From NCBI GenBank assembly GCA_944326265.1, contig CALVDE010000007.1:1-64000 (forward strand): a DNA stretch of 64,000 nucleotides. Direction: 5' to 3'. A program made the position numbers and the translations under genes. The notes under the pieces were generated by a model that searched no databases, was not told where the DNA came from, and saw nothing but the letters and a program-made list of their open reading frames with translations. Every line of letters starts with the position of its first letter. Positions within the stretch are counted from its first letter, which is position 1. This document shows positions 26,378 through 35,900 of this stretch, piece after piece. The stretch is from an uncultured Bacteroidales bacterium (lineage in GTDB: Bacteria > Bacteroidota > Bacteroidia > Bacteroidales > UBA932).

Positions 26378-27091
26378 TCAGTTCAGTATCTGTGCGATCC
26401 TTTCCTTTCTGGATCCAGTGAAATAATGACTGTCCGCAAGGCTCCTGTCAACAGATATACTGCTTGCCGCAGCTGTCGGAACAGCAGCTATGCGCTGGCT
26501 GACCCTGTTGTAGAGGTCTGCACATGCACGCGGAATCGCGTATGCCTCGATCAGAGCCGACTTATAGTCCCCTGATGCGATGAGGGCATCTATCCTGTTG
26601 AATATCTGGTCGCTCTCGGCATCGAAGTACGAGAAGATCTTGTCCTTGGCGGTTGTAATCAATGTCCTGAGCTTTGGATTGCGTGCCTTGACATTGCGCA
26701 CGGCATCCATGTATGAGGCTCCCTCATTGTCTCCGATGCCCTTGACCGAGAAGGATGTCTGTCCGAATACCGTGCCGGTATACAGGTCGATGACGAACAT
26801 CGATATCTCAAGTTCGGTCACGAACATGGGAGGTGCCGTAGAAGTTACGTCCTGTGAAAGCTCGACGACATCGGTGACAGTTGTGAACCGGCTGTCAATC
26901 GCAGCGACACCGTTGAGCACGAGGGCTTGTGTGATATTGTTCCTGATAGTCTGGACAGCATTGTCGTACTTGATGCCGGAGGGAGCCTCCACACCGAAAG
27001 CCAGGCGGTCCTTTTCTTCCATGACCTCCTGAGCCGTAGAAGGAAGTACGGCGGAAATAAATGCCAGCAGGCTTATAAGTAAATGTCTCAT
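26378..27091 (-). CDS. Secreted protein of unknown function, possibly CsgG/LpoB-like fold
   Basis: A 237-residue protein with a signal peptide ending at LPSTAQ (about 21). The mature region has LAFGVEAPSGIKYDNAVQTI, VELSQDVT, FVTELEISMFVIDLYTGTVF and FSVKGIGDNEG. This alternating pattern, with a D-x-x-TG turn, recalls the CsgG/LpoB-type periplasmic fold; that comparison is inferred from pattern, not from a search. The C-terminal part is helical and serine/alanine rich. Third gene of the operon: 23 nt after the DUF6175 gene and 7 nt before the LamG gene. Confidence 0.6.
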   Translation of the reverse strand: MRHLLISLLAFISAVLPSTAQEVMEEKDRLAFGVEAPSGIKYDNAVQTIRNNITQALVLNGVAAIDSRFTTVTDVVELSQDVTSTAPPMFVTELEISMFVIDLYTGTVFGQTSFSVKGIGDNEGASYMDAVRNVKARNPKLRTLITTAKDKIFSYFDAESDQIFNRIDALIASGDYKSALIEAYAIPRACADLYNRVSQRIAAVPTAAASSISVDRSLADSHYFTGSRKERIAQILN

Positions 27092-27114
27092 ATTATGAAA
27101 TGTTGAGTGTCAGT

Positions 27115-28083
27115 CTAGTCTCCCAGTACGATCCATACATTGCCCAGACCTCTTTCGTTGAGCCTGTACGGAAGGTTGAACGGTTCCTTGTTGAGCATTC
27201 TTGCCAGGTCCATGGCGAAAGCTCTTGTATCGATGGCTCTTTCCTTGCCCAGGACGGTCTTGAACAGCGGTATGCGTACCTGCTCGTAGTCGGTGAAGTA
27301 ATCTCCTCCGGAGGCTCTGGAGAATCTGTGGTTGACGGTGTTCTCGTCCATCCACCAGTCGATGATGTCCGTGAGGGCCACAACTTCTCCCATGAACTCG
27401 AACTCATCGTACATGGTTACAGGGCAGTTCTCGGTCATTCTGATGGATATGGTCACTTCTCTTCCATTGGCGAACATGTCGTCGAAATGTGCCTGAAGGG
27501 CAGCGTTGAAAGTGTCCATGTAGTTGATGACAGCCTCTTCAACCAGAAGTCCGACAGAAACAACGGATGACGGGCTTCCGTCCCCGGAGACAGCTGTGAT
27601 AACCTTGTTGGTGTATGCGTCGAGTCCTCTGAGGTTGAATGATATGTATTTCTGCGGCCCTCTGGATTTGAGATTGAAGTCCAGATCCATTATGATGTCG
27701 GCTTTGGCCGTTCTCTTGAGTTTGTCCAGGGGAGACTCGTATATGGCGCCGCCTCCGCTGCCCATGAACAGAGCCGCTTCTGCCTCCTGGGTCTCCATGC
27801 TCTTGAGTGTCTGCTCAAGGTCCTTGAGAGGGAAGCCTCTCTGGGCCATTATGCTGGACAGCTCGGAGATGGCCAGTCTGAGATTCTCGTCATTGAGGAA
27901 TGCCCGGCTGTAGTCGGCGGCACTTTTGGTGTTGCCGCTTTCGTCCTGATATGTGGTGACATAACCCTCGCGAAGGCAGTATGCGTCACTGGGAATGACC
28001 ATGATGATCGGCTTCCTGGCCTGAGAGAACAGTGCGGTGGAAGCAATGAGGGCCAATGCTGTTGAAAGTATGATTTTTCTCAT
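27115..28083 (-). CDS. DUF6175-like secreted protein
   Basis: A 322-residue protein with a signal peptide ending at ALFSQ (about 20). The start RKPIIMVIPSDAYC, the AFLNDENLRLAISELSSIMAQRGF segment, ADIIMDLDFNL and FNLRGLDAYTNKVITAVSG match my recollection of DUF6175, a Bacteroidetes family with no known function. The D-x-x-T turn after a strand is shared with the next gene in the operon, suggesting related folds. Predicted periplasmic or outer-membrane associated. It lies 15 nt after the first gene of the operon. Confidence 0.65.
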   Translation of the reverse strand: MRKIILSTALALIASTALFSQARKPIIMVIPSDAYCLREGYVTTYQDESGNTKSAADYSRAFLNDENLRLAISELSSIMAQRGFPLKDLEQTLKSMETQEAEAALFMGSGGGAIYESPLDKLKRTAKADIIMDLDFNLKSRGPQKYISFNLRGLDAYTNKVITAVSGDGSPSSVVSVGLLVEEAVINYMDTFNAALQAHFDDMFANGREVTISIRMTENCPVTMYDEFEFMGEVVALTDIIDWWMDENTVNHRFSRASGGDYFTDYEQVRIPLFKTVLGKERAIDTRAFAMDLARMLNKEPFNLPYRLNERGLGNVWIVLGD

Positions 28084-28098
28084 TGTGCTGTGCAGTTG

Positions 28099-28578
28099 TT
28101 AAAGTTTGTCTAATTCAGAAGTGGTGCCGCTGGCTTTCCTGTTGATTTCAAGGGCGGCTTTCTTTTTCTCAGTGTCATTGAAATTGTACAGGATGTAGTA
28201 TTTGTACAGGTCCTGTTTCTTATACAGGCGGTGCTCCCAGTAAGTCTGTATTGCTGTCGACTCCGAGACATTCCTGAGGTAATCGGATGCCTCGACCCGC
28301 TTCCTGAGCACATTGACATCAGTGTCAGTGACGTTGGTGCTTACCAGATATGTGGTGACGGTATTGGCGATGTAGTTTGTGAGTTCCTCGAAAGCTTTTT
28401 CCTTTGCATTGTCAAGACTTATGGTGCTTTCTTGACAGAATTTCATGATGTCGTAGCGGTCAACGTCCCTTTTGATCCAGGCCGGACGCTTTTCTTCGCT
28501 GCTTTCGATGAGCTTGCCCTGAGCGAATGAGGGCAGTGTCAGCAGACACAGCAGAGTGATTAGGATGTACTTTTTCAT
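28099..28578 (-). CDS. Small secreted LPP20-like protein
   Basis: A 159-residue protein with a signal peptide ending at LPSFAQ (about 20). The mature part (RPAWIKRDVDRYDIM, an alanine/glutamate helix, then TYWEHRLYKKQDLYKYYILY) parallels the N-terminal domain of the 646-residue protein at the other end of the operon (PEWV, YYWERRYYKSTGRYEYFYAV), so the two are paralogous in that region. First gene of the operon. A TATATTTG box on the minus strand (28613-28606) is 28 nt upstream of the ATG. Function unknown. Confidence 0.65.
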   Translation of the reverse strand: MKKYILITLLCLLTLPSFAQGKLIESSEEKRPAWIKRDVDRYDIMKFCQESTISLDNAKEKAFEELTNYIANTVTTYLVSTNVTDTDVNVLRKRVEASDYLRNVSESTAIQTYWEHRLYKKQDLYKYYILYNFNDTEKKKAALEINRKASGTTSELDKL

Positions 28579-28605
28579 ATTGAATCTATTTAGGATTTAC
28601 TACAA

Positions 28606-28613
28606 CAAATATA
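28606..28613 (-). promoter_or_regulatory. Promoter box of the four-gene secreted operon
   Basis: TATATTTG on the minus strand matches the Bacteroidetes -7 consensus exactly. It lies 28 nt before the first gene of the operon and after the ppdK terminator. The upstream TTTG element is not evident. Confidence 0.55.
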
Positions 28614-28669
28614 CGATAAATTATGCGAACCTCCGCACATTGTGACGCAAAAAACAGTTTCATGACATG

Positions 28670-28698
28670 AAAAAAGACCGGCCCTGTATGGACCGGTC
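28670..28698 (-). terminator. Rho-independent terminator of ppdK
   Basis: On the minus strand GACCGG (28698-28693) pairs with CCGGTC (28681-28676), followed at once by six U residues (28675-28670). The hairpin sits 31 nt past the ppdK stop codon and insulates the secreted operon downstream. Confidence 0.85.
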
Positions 28699-28728
28699 CC
28701 TGACTGACTGCCGTTGCAGACAGTATGA

Positions 28729-31443
28729 TTATCTTTCGTTCTTGATTGCAGCTTGCGCCGCAGCCAGACGTGCGATGGGAACTCTGAACGGAGAGCAGGA
28801 TACGTAATCCATGCCTATCTGGTGGCAGAACTCTACGGAAGCAGGGTCTCCTCCGTGCTCGCCGCAGATACCGACCTTCAGTTTCGGGTTGGTGCTGCGT
28901 CCGCCCTGGACACCGATCTCAAGCAGTTTTCCGACAGACTCTATGTCGATAGTCTGGAAGGGGTCGGCATCGAGAAGCTTGTTTTCCAGGTAGTCGTTCA
29001 TGAATGCACCGATGTCATCGCGGGAGAAGCCGAATGTCATCTGTGTCAGGTCGTTTGTTCCGAATGAGAAGAACTGGGCCGTTTTGGCCATGAAGTTGGC
29101 CAGCAGAGCGGCTCTCGGAATCTCTATCATCGTACCGTAGAGGTAGTTGATGGTCACTCCGGTGGCTTTCTCGACCTCATCGTGTACGCGGTCGCAGATC
29201 TTCTTCTGGAAGTCGAGCTCGCGGACGATGATGGTTACGGGAATCATGATCTCGGGCTTAGGATTGAGACCTTCCTTGATCAGTTCGGCAGTAGCGTTGA
29301 AGATGGCGCGGAACTGTGTCTCGCTGATTTCAGGATATGTAACGCCCAGACGTACTCCACGGTGTCCCATCATGGGGTTGACCTCATGCAGGCTTTCTCC
29401 GCGCTTCTCGATATCTTCCACGCTTACGCCCAGCTCTTTGGCCAGTTCAGCCTCTTTTTCGGGAGTCTGGGGAACGAACTCATGGAGGGGCGGATCAAGC
29501 AGACGGAATGTTACAGGCTTGCCGTTCATCACCTTGAGGGTGTTCTTGACAGCGTTCTTGATATACGGCTCAAGCTCTGCCAGAGCAGCCTTTCTCTCAT
29601 CTGTGTCCTTGGAGAGTATCATTTTCCTGAGTTTGGACAGAGGTGCCTCTGAATGAGCACCGTAGAACATGTGCTCTATGCGGAAGAGGCCGATGCCCTC
29701 GGCTCCGAACGAGAGGGCCCTTGCAGCGTCTTCGGGAGTGTCGGCGTTGGTGCGCACACCCAGCCTGCGGTATTTGTCCACGAGGGTCATGTATTCTACG
29801 AAGCGGGGGTTCTCGGATGCGTCCATGGTCTCAACGGGCACGTCGTATACGAAGCCCTTGCTTCCGTTGAGGGAGAATACATCACCTTCCTTATATGTCT
29901 TGCCGTTGATGGTGAGGGTCTTGGCTTCCAGGTTGATGTGCAGGGCATCGCAGCCTACGATGCAGCACTTGCCCCATCCGCGTGCTACGAGAGCCGCATG
30001 GGATGTCATACCTCCGCGTGCGGTGAGCAGACCGTCGGCTGCGCGCATTCCTTCTACGTCCTCGGGATTAGTTTCCTCGCGGACGAGGATTACTTTTTCC
30101 TTACGTGCTGCTGCCGCAACGGCATCTTCTGCGGTAAACACAATCTTTCCGACAGAACCGCCGGGACCTGCGGGCAGACCCTGTGCTATGACTGTCGCCT
30201 TTTTCTCAGCAGAAGGGTTGAGAATGGGGTGGAGGAGCTCGTCAAGCTGGGCGGGAGCCACTCTCATCACAGCTGTCTTCTCGTCAATGAGCCCTTCGTG
30301 GAGCATGTCCATGGCCATGTTGAGGGCTGCCAGACCGGTCCTCTTGCCGACGCGGCACTGGAGCATCCAGAGCTGACCGTCCTGAATGGTGAACTCTATG
30401 TCCTGCATGTCCTTGAAGTGGTCCTCAAGATGATTCTGGATATCGTCGAGTTCTTTATAGACCTCGGGCATTGCGGTCTCCAGTGATGCGAGGTTGCGGT
30501 TGTGCTCGTTCTTGGTGGCCTCGTTCAGAGGATTGGGGGTGCGGATACCTGCGACCACGTCCTCGCCCTGGGCGTTGATGAGCCACTCTCCGTAGAACTT
30601 GTTCTCACCTGTGGCGGGATTACGGGAGAACGCCACGCCTGTAGCGGAGTTGTCGCCCATGTTGCCGAATACCATGGCCTGTACGTTCACGGCTGTGCCC
30701 CAGTCGTCGGGAATGCCCTCGATGCGGCGGTAGGCGATGGCCCTCTTGCCGTTCCATGATTTGAATACGGCTCCGATACCGCCCCAGAGCTGTTCGTATG
30801 CGTTGTCGGGGAACTCCTTGCCGAGTACCTGCTTTACGCGCACCTTGAAGTCGGCGCAGAGCTGCTTGAGGTCATCCTCGGTCAGGTCTGTGTCGCTCTT
30901 GTAGCCTTTCCTGGCTTTCAGCTCGCCGAGCATCCTGTCAAGCTGGACCCTGATGCCCTGGCCCTCAGCGGGCTCTATGCCCTCGGCCTTTTCCATCACT
31001 ACGTCCGAGTACATCATGATCAGACGGCGGTAGGCATCGTATACAAAGCGGGGATTCTGCGTCTTGGCGATCATCCCGGGTATGGTTGCGGAACAAAGTC
31101 CGATATTCAAGACTGTCTCCATCATTCCTGGCATGGAAGAGCGTGCTCCGGAGCGGCAGGATACGAGAAGGGGATTGTTCTTGTCCCCGAACTTTCTGCC
31201 CATCATCTTCTCTGCGCGGGCAAGTGCGTCGTTGACCTCTTTCTCCAGATCTGCGGGATATTTGCATCCCAGGTTGTAATACTCAGTGCAGCACTCTGTG
31301 GTGATGGTGAATCCTGCGGGTACAGGCATTCCGAGCGTGCACATCTCAGCGAGGTTGGCACCTTTACCGCCAAGGAGGTTTCTCATTGAACCGTTTCCTT
31401 CGGCCTCTTTACCTCCAAAGAAATAAACTCGTTTGTTTGACAT
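28729..31443 (-). CDS. ppdK: Pyruvate, phosphate dikinase
   Basis: Reversibly converts pyruvate, ATP and phosphate to phosphoenolpyruvate, AMP and pyrophosphate; a central glycolytic or gluconeogenic step in anaerobic Bacteroidetes. The protein has 904 residues. The N-terminal ATP-grasp part starts VYFFGGKEAEGNGSMRNLLG. The swivelling phosphohistidine domain has GGMTSHAALVARGWGK with the histidine near 482. The C-terminal PEP-utilising barrel ends with GICGEHGGDPASVEF. Length fits the family (about 875-910). A Rho-independent terminator follows. A TATTTTTG box on the minus strand (31502-31495) precedes it. Confidence 0.97.
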   Translation of the reverse strand: MSNKRVYFFGGKEAEGNGSMRNLLGGKGANLAEMCTLGMPVPAGFTITTECCTEYYNLGCKYPADLEKEVNDALARAEKMMGRKFGDKNNPLLVSCRSGARSSMPGMMETVLNIGLCSATIPGMIAKTQNPRFVYDAYRRLIMMYSDVVMEKAEGIEPAEGQGIRVQLDRMLGELKARKGYKSDTDLTEDDLKQLCADFKVRVKQVLGKEFPDNAYEQLWGGIGAVFKSWNGKRAIAYRRIEGIPDDWGTAVNVQAMVFGNMGDNSATGVAFSRNPATGENKFYGEWLINAQGEDVVAGIRTPNPLNEATKNEHNRNLASLETAMPEVYKELDDIQNHLEDHFKDMQDIEFTIQDGQLWMLQCRVGKRTGLAALNMAMDMLHEGLIDEKTAVMRVAPAQLDELLHPILNPSAEKKATVIAQGLPAGPGGSVGKIVFTAEDAVAAAARKEKVILVREETNPEDVEGMRAADGLLTARGGMTSHAALVARGWGKCCIVGCDALHINLEAKTLTINGKTYKEGDVFSLNGSKGFVYDVPVETMDASENPRFVEYMTLVDKYRRLGVRTNADTPEDAARALSFGAEGIGLFRIEHMFYGAHSEAPLSKLRKMILSKDTDERKAALAELEPYIKNAVKNTLKVMNGKPVTFRLLDPPLHEFVPQTPEKEAELAKELGVSVEDIEKRGESLHEVNPMMGHRGVRLGVTYPEISETQFRAIFNATAELIKEGLNPKPEIMIPVTIIVRELDFQKKICDRVHDEVEKATGVTINYLYGTMIEIPRAALLANFMAKTAQFFSFGTNDLTQMTFGFSRDDIGAFMNDYLENKLLDADPFQTIDIESVGKLLEIGVQGGRSTNPKLKVGICGEHGGDPASVEFCHQIGMDYVSCSPFRVPIARLAAAQAAIKNER

Positions 31444-31494
31444 ACTTATACGATAATTAGTTAGTTTTGGTCAAAACTGTAAATTGTCAGGTCG

Positions 31495-31502
31495 CAAAAA
31501 TA
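31495..31502 (-). promoter_or_regulatory. Promoter box of ppdK
   Basis: TATTTTTG on the minus strand, 52 nt before the ppdK ATG and 31 nt past the phoH stop. The upstream region is T-rich but has no exact TTTG at the right distance. Confidence 0.5.
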
Positions 31503-31532
31503 ATAAAAATCAGAAAAACATAAAACAGCCTT

Positions 31533-32927
31533 TTATAAAAGTTTGTCGGCTAGTCCGGAAAGCCCGCTGCGCTCGCCTTTTGTCATGTTGATGTGGGCAA
31601 ACACGCTCTGGCCGAAAAACTTGTCGCACAGATGAGTCAGTCCGTTGGAGTAGAAATCCAGGTAGGGCTGGTCTATCTGGTAGATGTCACCCGTGAAGAC
31701 TATCTTGGTGCCCTCACCGGCTCTTGTGATGATGGTCTTGATCTCGTGCGGAGTCAGGTTCTGGGATTCGTCCACGATGAAGAAGACATTGCCGAGACTG
31801 CGTCCGCGTATGTAGGCCAGCGGATTGATGACAAGCTTCTCCGTTCTGAGCATGTCGTCGATCTGCGCTGCTTCCTTGCTGTCCGGACCGTAGCAGCTCT
31901 TGATGACTGCCAGGTTGTCGAACAGCGGCAGCATGTACGGACTGATCTTCTTCCCGACTGTGCCCGGCAGTATGCCGAGCTCCTGATTCCTCAGAGGGAT
32001 TACTGGTCTTGAGAGCAGTATCTGCTCATAGTTGTCCGACTGTGCCAGAGCTCCTGCCAGGGCAAGCAGAGTCTTTCCTGTGCCCGAGCGTCCTGTCAGG
32101 GCAATCAGCCTGATGTCCGGATTCAGGAGAGCATCGAGCGCGAGGGTCTGCTCGTCGTTGCGCGGCATGATGCCGAATGCGGTCTGAGGCTTGACCTTGA
32201 CTATGCAGCGGCTCCGGTTGTCGTACCTGGCCAGGGTCACGTTGCGGCTGCTGTCGAATATCCTGTAGTACTGGTTGCAGGCAGGTCTGCGTCTCAGTCC
32301 GAGTTCCGAAAAGGGGACTCCGTCCGCGTCGGAGTCTATCCGGCGGATGAGGGAATCCTTCATGTTCCGGACTGTCAGTACCTCCTTCTCTGTCCTGACA
32401 ACCCGCTTTTCCTCCACCTTGTCGGACAGATAGTCCTGAGCCATAAGACCGAGAGCCTTGGCTTTAAGCCTCATGTTGACATCCTTGGTGACGAGGATTA
32501 CCTTCCGGCCGGGAGTGTTGTCCCGCAGCCACACGGCTGTGGCGATGATGCGGTGGTCGGGGATGTCGTCTATCAGCGAGTCCCTCATCGCCTGGGTGTA
32601 GCCGTGTCCCATCTCTATCTTTATGAGACCGTGTCCTTTCCCAAGGCTGATGCCTCTGTCGAAGAGGGTGTTGTCAGAGATACGGTCCAGTTCCCTGACG
32701 AAGGCCCTGGCGTTGTAACCGAGGTTGTCGTCGCCTTTCTTGAACTTGTCCAGCTCCTCGATGACACTTACGGGAATGTAGATGTCGTTGTCCTGGAAGT
32801 TGAAAATGGAACGGCTGTCATGCAGGATGACATTGGTGTCCAGTACAAATATCTTGGGCGGCTGCTGGCGGGCATCCGCTGCGATTCCTGGCGACGGCCT
32901 GCGGTATCTCAGTGCTTTTCCAGCCAT
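31533..32927 (-). CDS. phoH: PhoH-family ATPase with N-terminal PIN domain
   Basis: A 464-residue protein from the ATG at 32927 (MAGKALRYRR). The N-terminal PIN-like RNase domain has FVLDTNVILHD with its acidic residues. The C-terminal PhoH P-loop ATPase has ALTGRSGTGKTLLAL (Walker A), FFIVDESQNLTPHEIKT (Walker B) and IVFTGDIYQID. This is the PhoH2-type architecture, a toxin-like RNA helicase/nuclease in other bacteria; its role in Bacteroidetes is not established. An upstream ATG at 33005 would lie deep inside purL. With the chosen start the gene overlaps the purL 3' end by 19 nt, implying coupled expression. Confidence 0.9.
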   Translation of the reverse strand: MAGKALRYRRPSPGIAADARQQPPKIFVLDTNVILHDSRSIFNFQDNDIYIPVSVIEELDKFKKGDDNLGYNARAFVRELDRISDNTLFDRGISLGKGHGLIKIEMGHGYTQAMRDSLIDDIPDHRIIATAVWLRDNTPGRKVILVTKDVNMRLKAKALGLMAQDYLSDKVEEKRVVRTEKEVLTVRNMKDSLIRRIDSDADGVPFSELGLRRRPACNQYYRIFDSSRNVTLARYDNRSRCIVKVKPQTAFGIMPRNDEQTLALDALLNPDIRLIALTGRSGTGKTLLALAGALAQSDNYEQILLSRPVIPLRNQELGILPGTVGKKISPYMLPLFDNLAVIKSCYGPDSKEAAQIDDMLRTEKLVINPLAYIRGRSLGNVFFIVDESQNLTPHEIKTIITRAGEGTKIVFTGDIYQIDQPYLDFYSNGLTHLCDKFFGQSVFAHINMTKGERSGLSGLADKLL

Positions 32928-35900
32928 ATCCTGCCGTTTATGAACATTTCGATCCAAGGAGTGACGGTGTCTTCTTTCCTGTCCGGATACCAGGCCCAGT
33001 TCCAAGGTCTGAGACAGCGTTCCGGATGGGGCATCATGGCCAGATGACGGCCGTCAGGAGAGCATACTCCGGCTACGGCCTCTGGTGAGCCGTTGGGGTT
33101 GCCGGGATAGGCGTTGTAGTTGTATCTGAGAGCGATATTGTATTCTTCAACCGGTCTGGGGAAGGAGAAGCGGCCTTCACCGTGGGCCACCCATATTCCG
33201 AGCTTGGAACCCTGCAGTGAAGACAGGAGGATGGAAGGTGAGTTCTCTATTGTCACACCGACGAATGCGGATTCGTATTTGTGCGATTCGTTATGCTTCA
33301 TCTTCGGGGACAGTTCCTTGTGCTCAGGAGTGATGAGCCCCATCTCGGCCATCAGCTGGCAGCCGTTGCATACTCCGAGACTCAGGGTGTCCTTGCGGGC
33401 GTAGAAACGCTCGATGGCAGTGCGGGCTTTCTCATTGTAGAGCAGCGCGCCGGCCCAGCCCTTGGCGGAGCCCAGCGTGTCGGCGTTTGAGAATCCTCCG
33501 ACGAAGACTATCATCTGTACGTCTTCCAGTGTCTCGCGGCCCGAGACGAGGTCGGTGACGTGTACGTCCTTGACGGCAAATCCGGCCATGTACAGGGCCC
33601 ATGCCATCTCACGGTCGCCGTTGGAGCCGGTCTCGCGGATAATGGCGGCCTTGACCTTCCGCTCCGACGGCATGGTGTACTGTCCGTCAAAGTGCTTCGG
33701 GAAAGCGAAGGTCAGAGGCTGTTTCTTGTAATTGGCATATCTTTCGGCAGCCGGCTTCTCGCCTGTCTGTATGCTGTCGAGCAGCCAGGAGGTGCGGTAC
33801 CAGCTGTCCCTCATTGTATCGATATCCAGAGTCAGTTCCTGTCCGGATGTTCCGTAGAGGATTCTGAGCGTGCGTCCATTTGCCGGGCGGCCTATCTCAA
33901 ACGCTTTTACTTTGCCAAGATTGTGCAGGAATGTTGCCTTGTAAGAGTCCTTGACCTGAACGATTACTCCCGGGACCTCGGCCAGCAGCATGTCGGCTGA
34001 TGCGAACTCTCTCAGGTCTATGTCCGCACCGCCGGTTGTGTTGGCGAAGCACATTTCCAGAAGAGTGGTGACAAGGCCACCGGCAGATATGTCGTGTCCG
34101 GCCACCACCGGATTGTCCACGGAGTTGAACATCGCGTCCTGCAGTGAGCAGAAGCATGTCTTGAAATATTCCGGGTCGGGTATATCAGGTGTCCCGGCTC
34201 CCACCTTGCTGACAGTGGTGGCGTATGCAGAGCCTCCAAGCGGGAAACTTTCCTCTCCTTTATCTATATGTACGAACGGAATGTACATCAGGGTGGTGCC
34301 GCTGTCCAGCCTCATGACCGGATGCAGGGTAGCACCGACATTCTTGCTCTCGCCTGTGGCAGAGATTATCAGTGTTCCGGGCGAAAGTACTTTCCCGCCG
34401 TCAGGATATTTCTGAGTCATGGACATGGAGTCCTTGCCGGTCGGGATGTTGATGCCCAGGGCTATGGCAAAATCGCTGGCCCCCTGTACCGCAGAGTAAA
34501 GCCGTGCGTCCTCGCCTTCGTTTCTGCATGGCCACATCCAGTTGGCACTCAGGGATATGCCGTAGATATTGTCTTTTATCGGAGTCCAGATGATATTGGT
34601 CAGGGCCTCTGCAATAGCGAGCCTGGAACCGGCTGCGGGGTCTATCAGCGCAGCGACAGGTGCATGTCCTATTGAGACTGCGATGCCTTCCGGGTCGTCA
34701 TAGCCGATGGCGGTAACTCCCAGGTCGTTGAGAGGCAGCTGGAGCTCACCGCAGCACTGCTGGCAGGCGATCAGGCCGGTAACCGAACGGTCCACCTTGT
34801 TGGTCAGCCAGTCCTTGCAGGCCACGGATTCCAGCATCAGCACCTTCGTTATGGCCTCTGCCAGCTCCTCAGGAGTCATGGATGACGGCACTTTCTCCAG
34901 CTTGCTGAATCCTCCGTGTCCGTCCGCTCCGCCTTTGGGAGAAGAGCCGCGCATGACCGTCTTGGGTGTGGAACCGAACATATCACTGAGTTTCAGGTCT
35001 ATGGGCGCATTGCCGTTGCGGCTGTCCTTAAGAGTGAAATTGCCCTTGCCGCTGACCTCGCCTATGACATAGAACGGTGCTCTTTCCCTTTCGGCTATCC
35101 TGCGCAGTTCCTCAGTGTCGGACTTTTTCATTACGAGTCCCATGCGTTCCTGACTCTCGTTGCCGATGATCTCCTTGTCGGACAGGGTAGGGTCGCCTAT
35201 CGGCAGTTTGGATATGTCTATGTCGCCTCCGACTTCCTCCACCAGCTCGGACAGACAGTTCAGGTGGCCGCCGGCACCGTGGTCGTGAATCGATATGATC
35301 GAGTTGTGCTCCTTTTCGGCCACCGAGCGTATGGCGTTGTAGACTCTCTTCTGCATTTCGGGATTGGCCCTCTGGATGGCATTCAGCTCTATGGAATTGT
35401 CGTATTCTCCGGTAGCTACGGACGATACGGCTCCTCCGCCCATGCCTATGCGGTAGTTGTCACCGCCGAGGAGGATGATGTCATCACCCTTGGACGGACG
35501 GTCCTTGGCTGCATCGGCCATTTTGGCGAAGCCTACGCCTCCTGCCAGCATTACGACCTTGTCATAGCCGTACTTGCGCTCGGCTCCGTCAGGATCCTGC
35601 TCCGTGTGCTCGAATGTCTGGAGAGAGCCGCAGATAAGGGGCTGGCCGAACTTGTTGCCGAAGTCGGAGGCACCGTTGGATGCCTTGACCAGAATCTCGG
35701 CAGGTGTCTGGTACAGCCATTTGCGCGGAGGACGGGCTTCCCATTCCCTTCCGCTGTCGATGCGCGGGTATGAGGTCATGTAGACGGCGGTACCCGCAAT
35801 GGGGAAGGAGCCCTTGCCGCCTCCGATACGGTCCCTGATCTCTCCTCCGCTGCCTGTGGCCGCACCGTTGAACGGCTCCACGGTGGTGGGGAAGTTATGT

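Noticed and set aside
32928-33005. N-terminal extension of PhoH from the ATG at 33005
   Set aside because: It lies inside purL and encodes a His/Arg-rich stretch unlike PhoH proteins; the ATG at 32927 fits the PIN-PhoH start.
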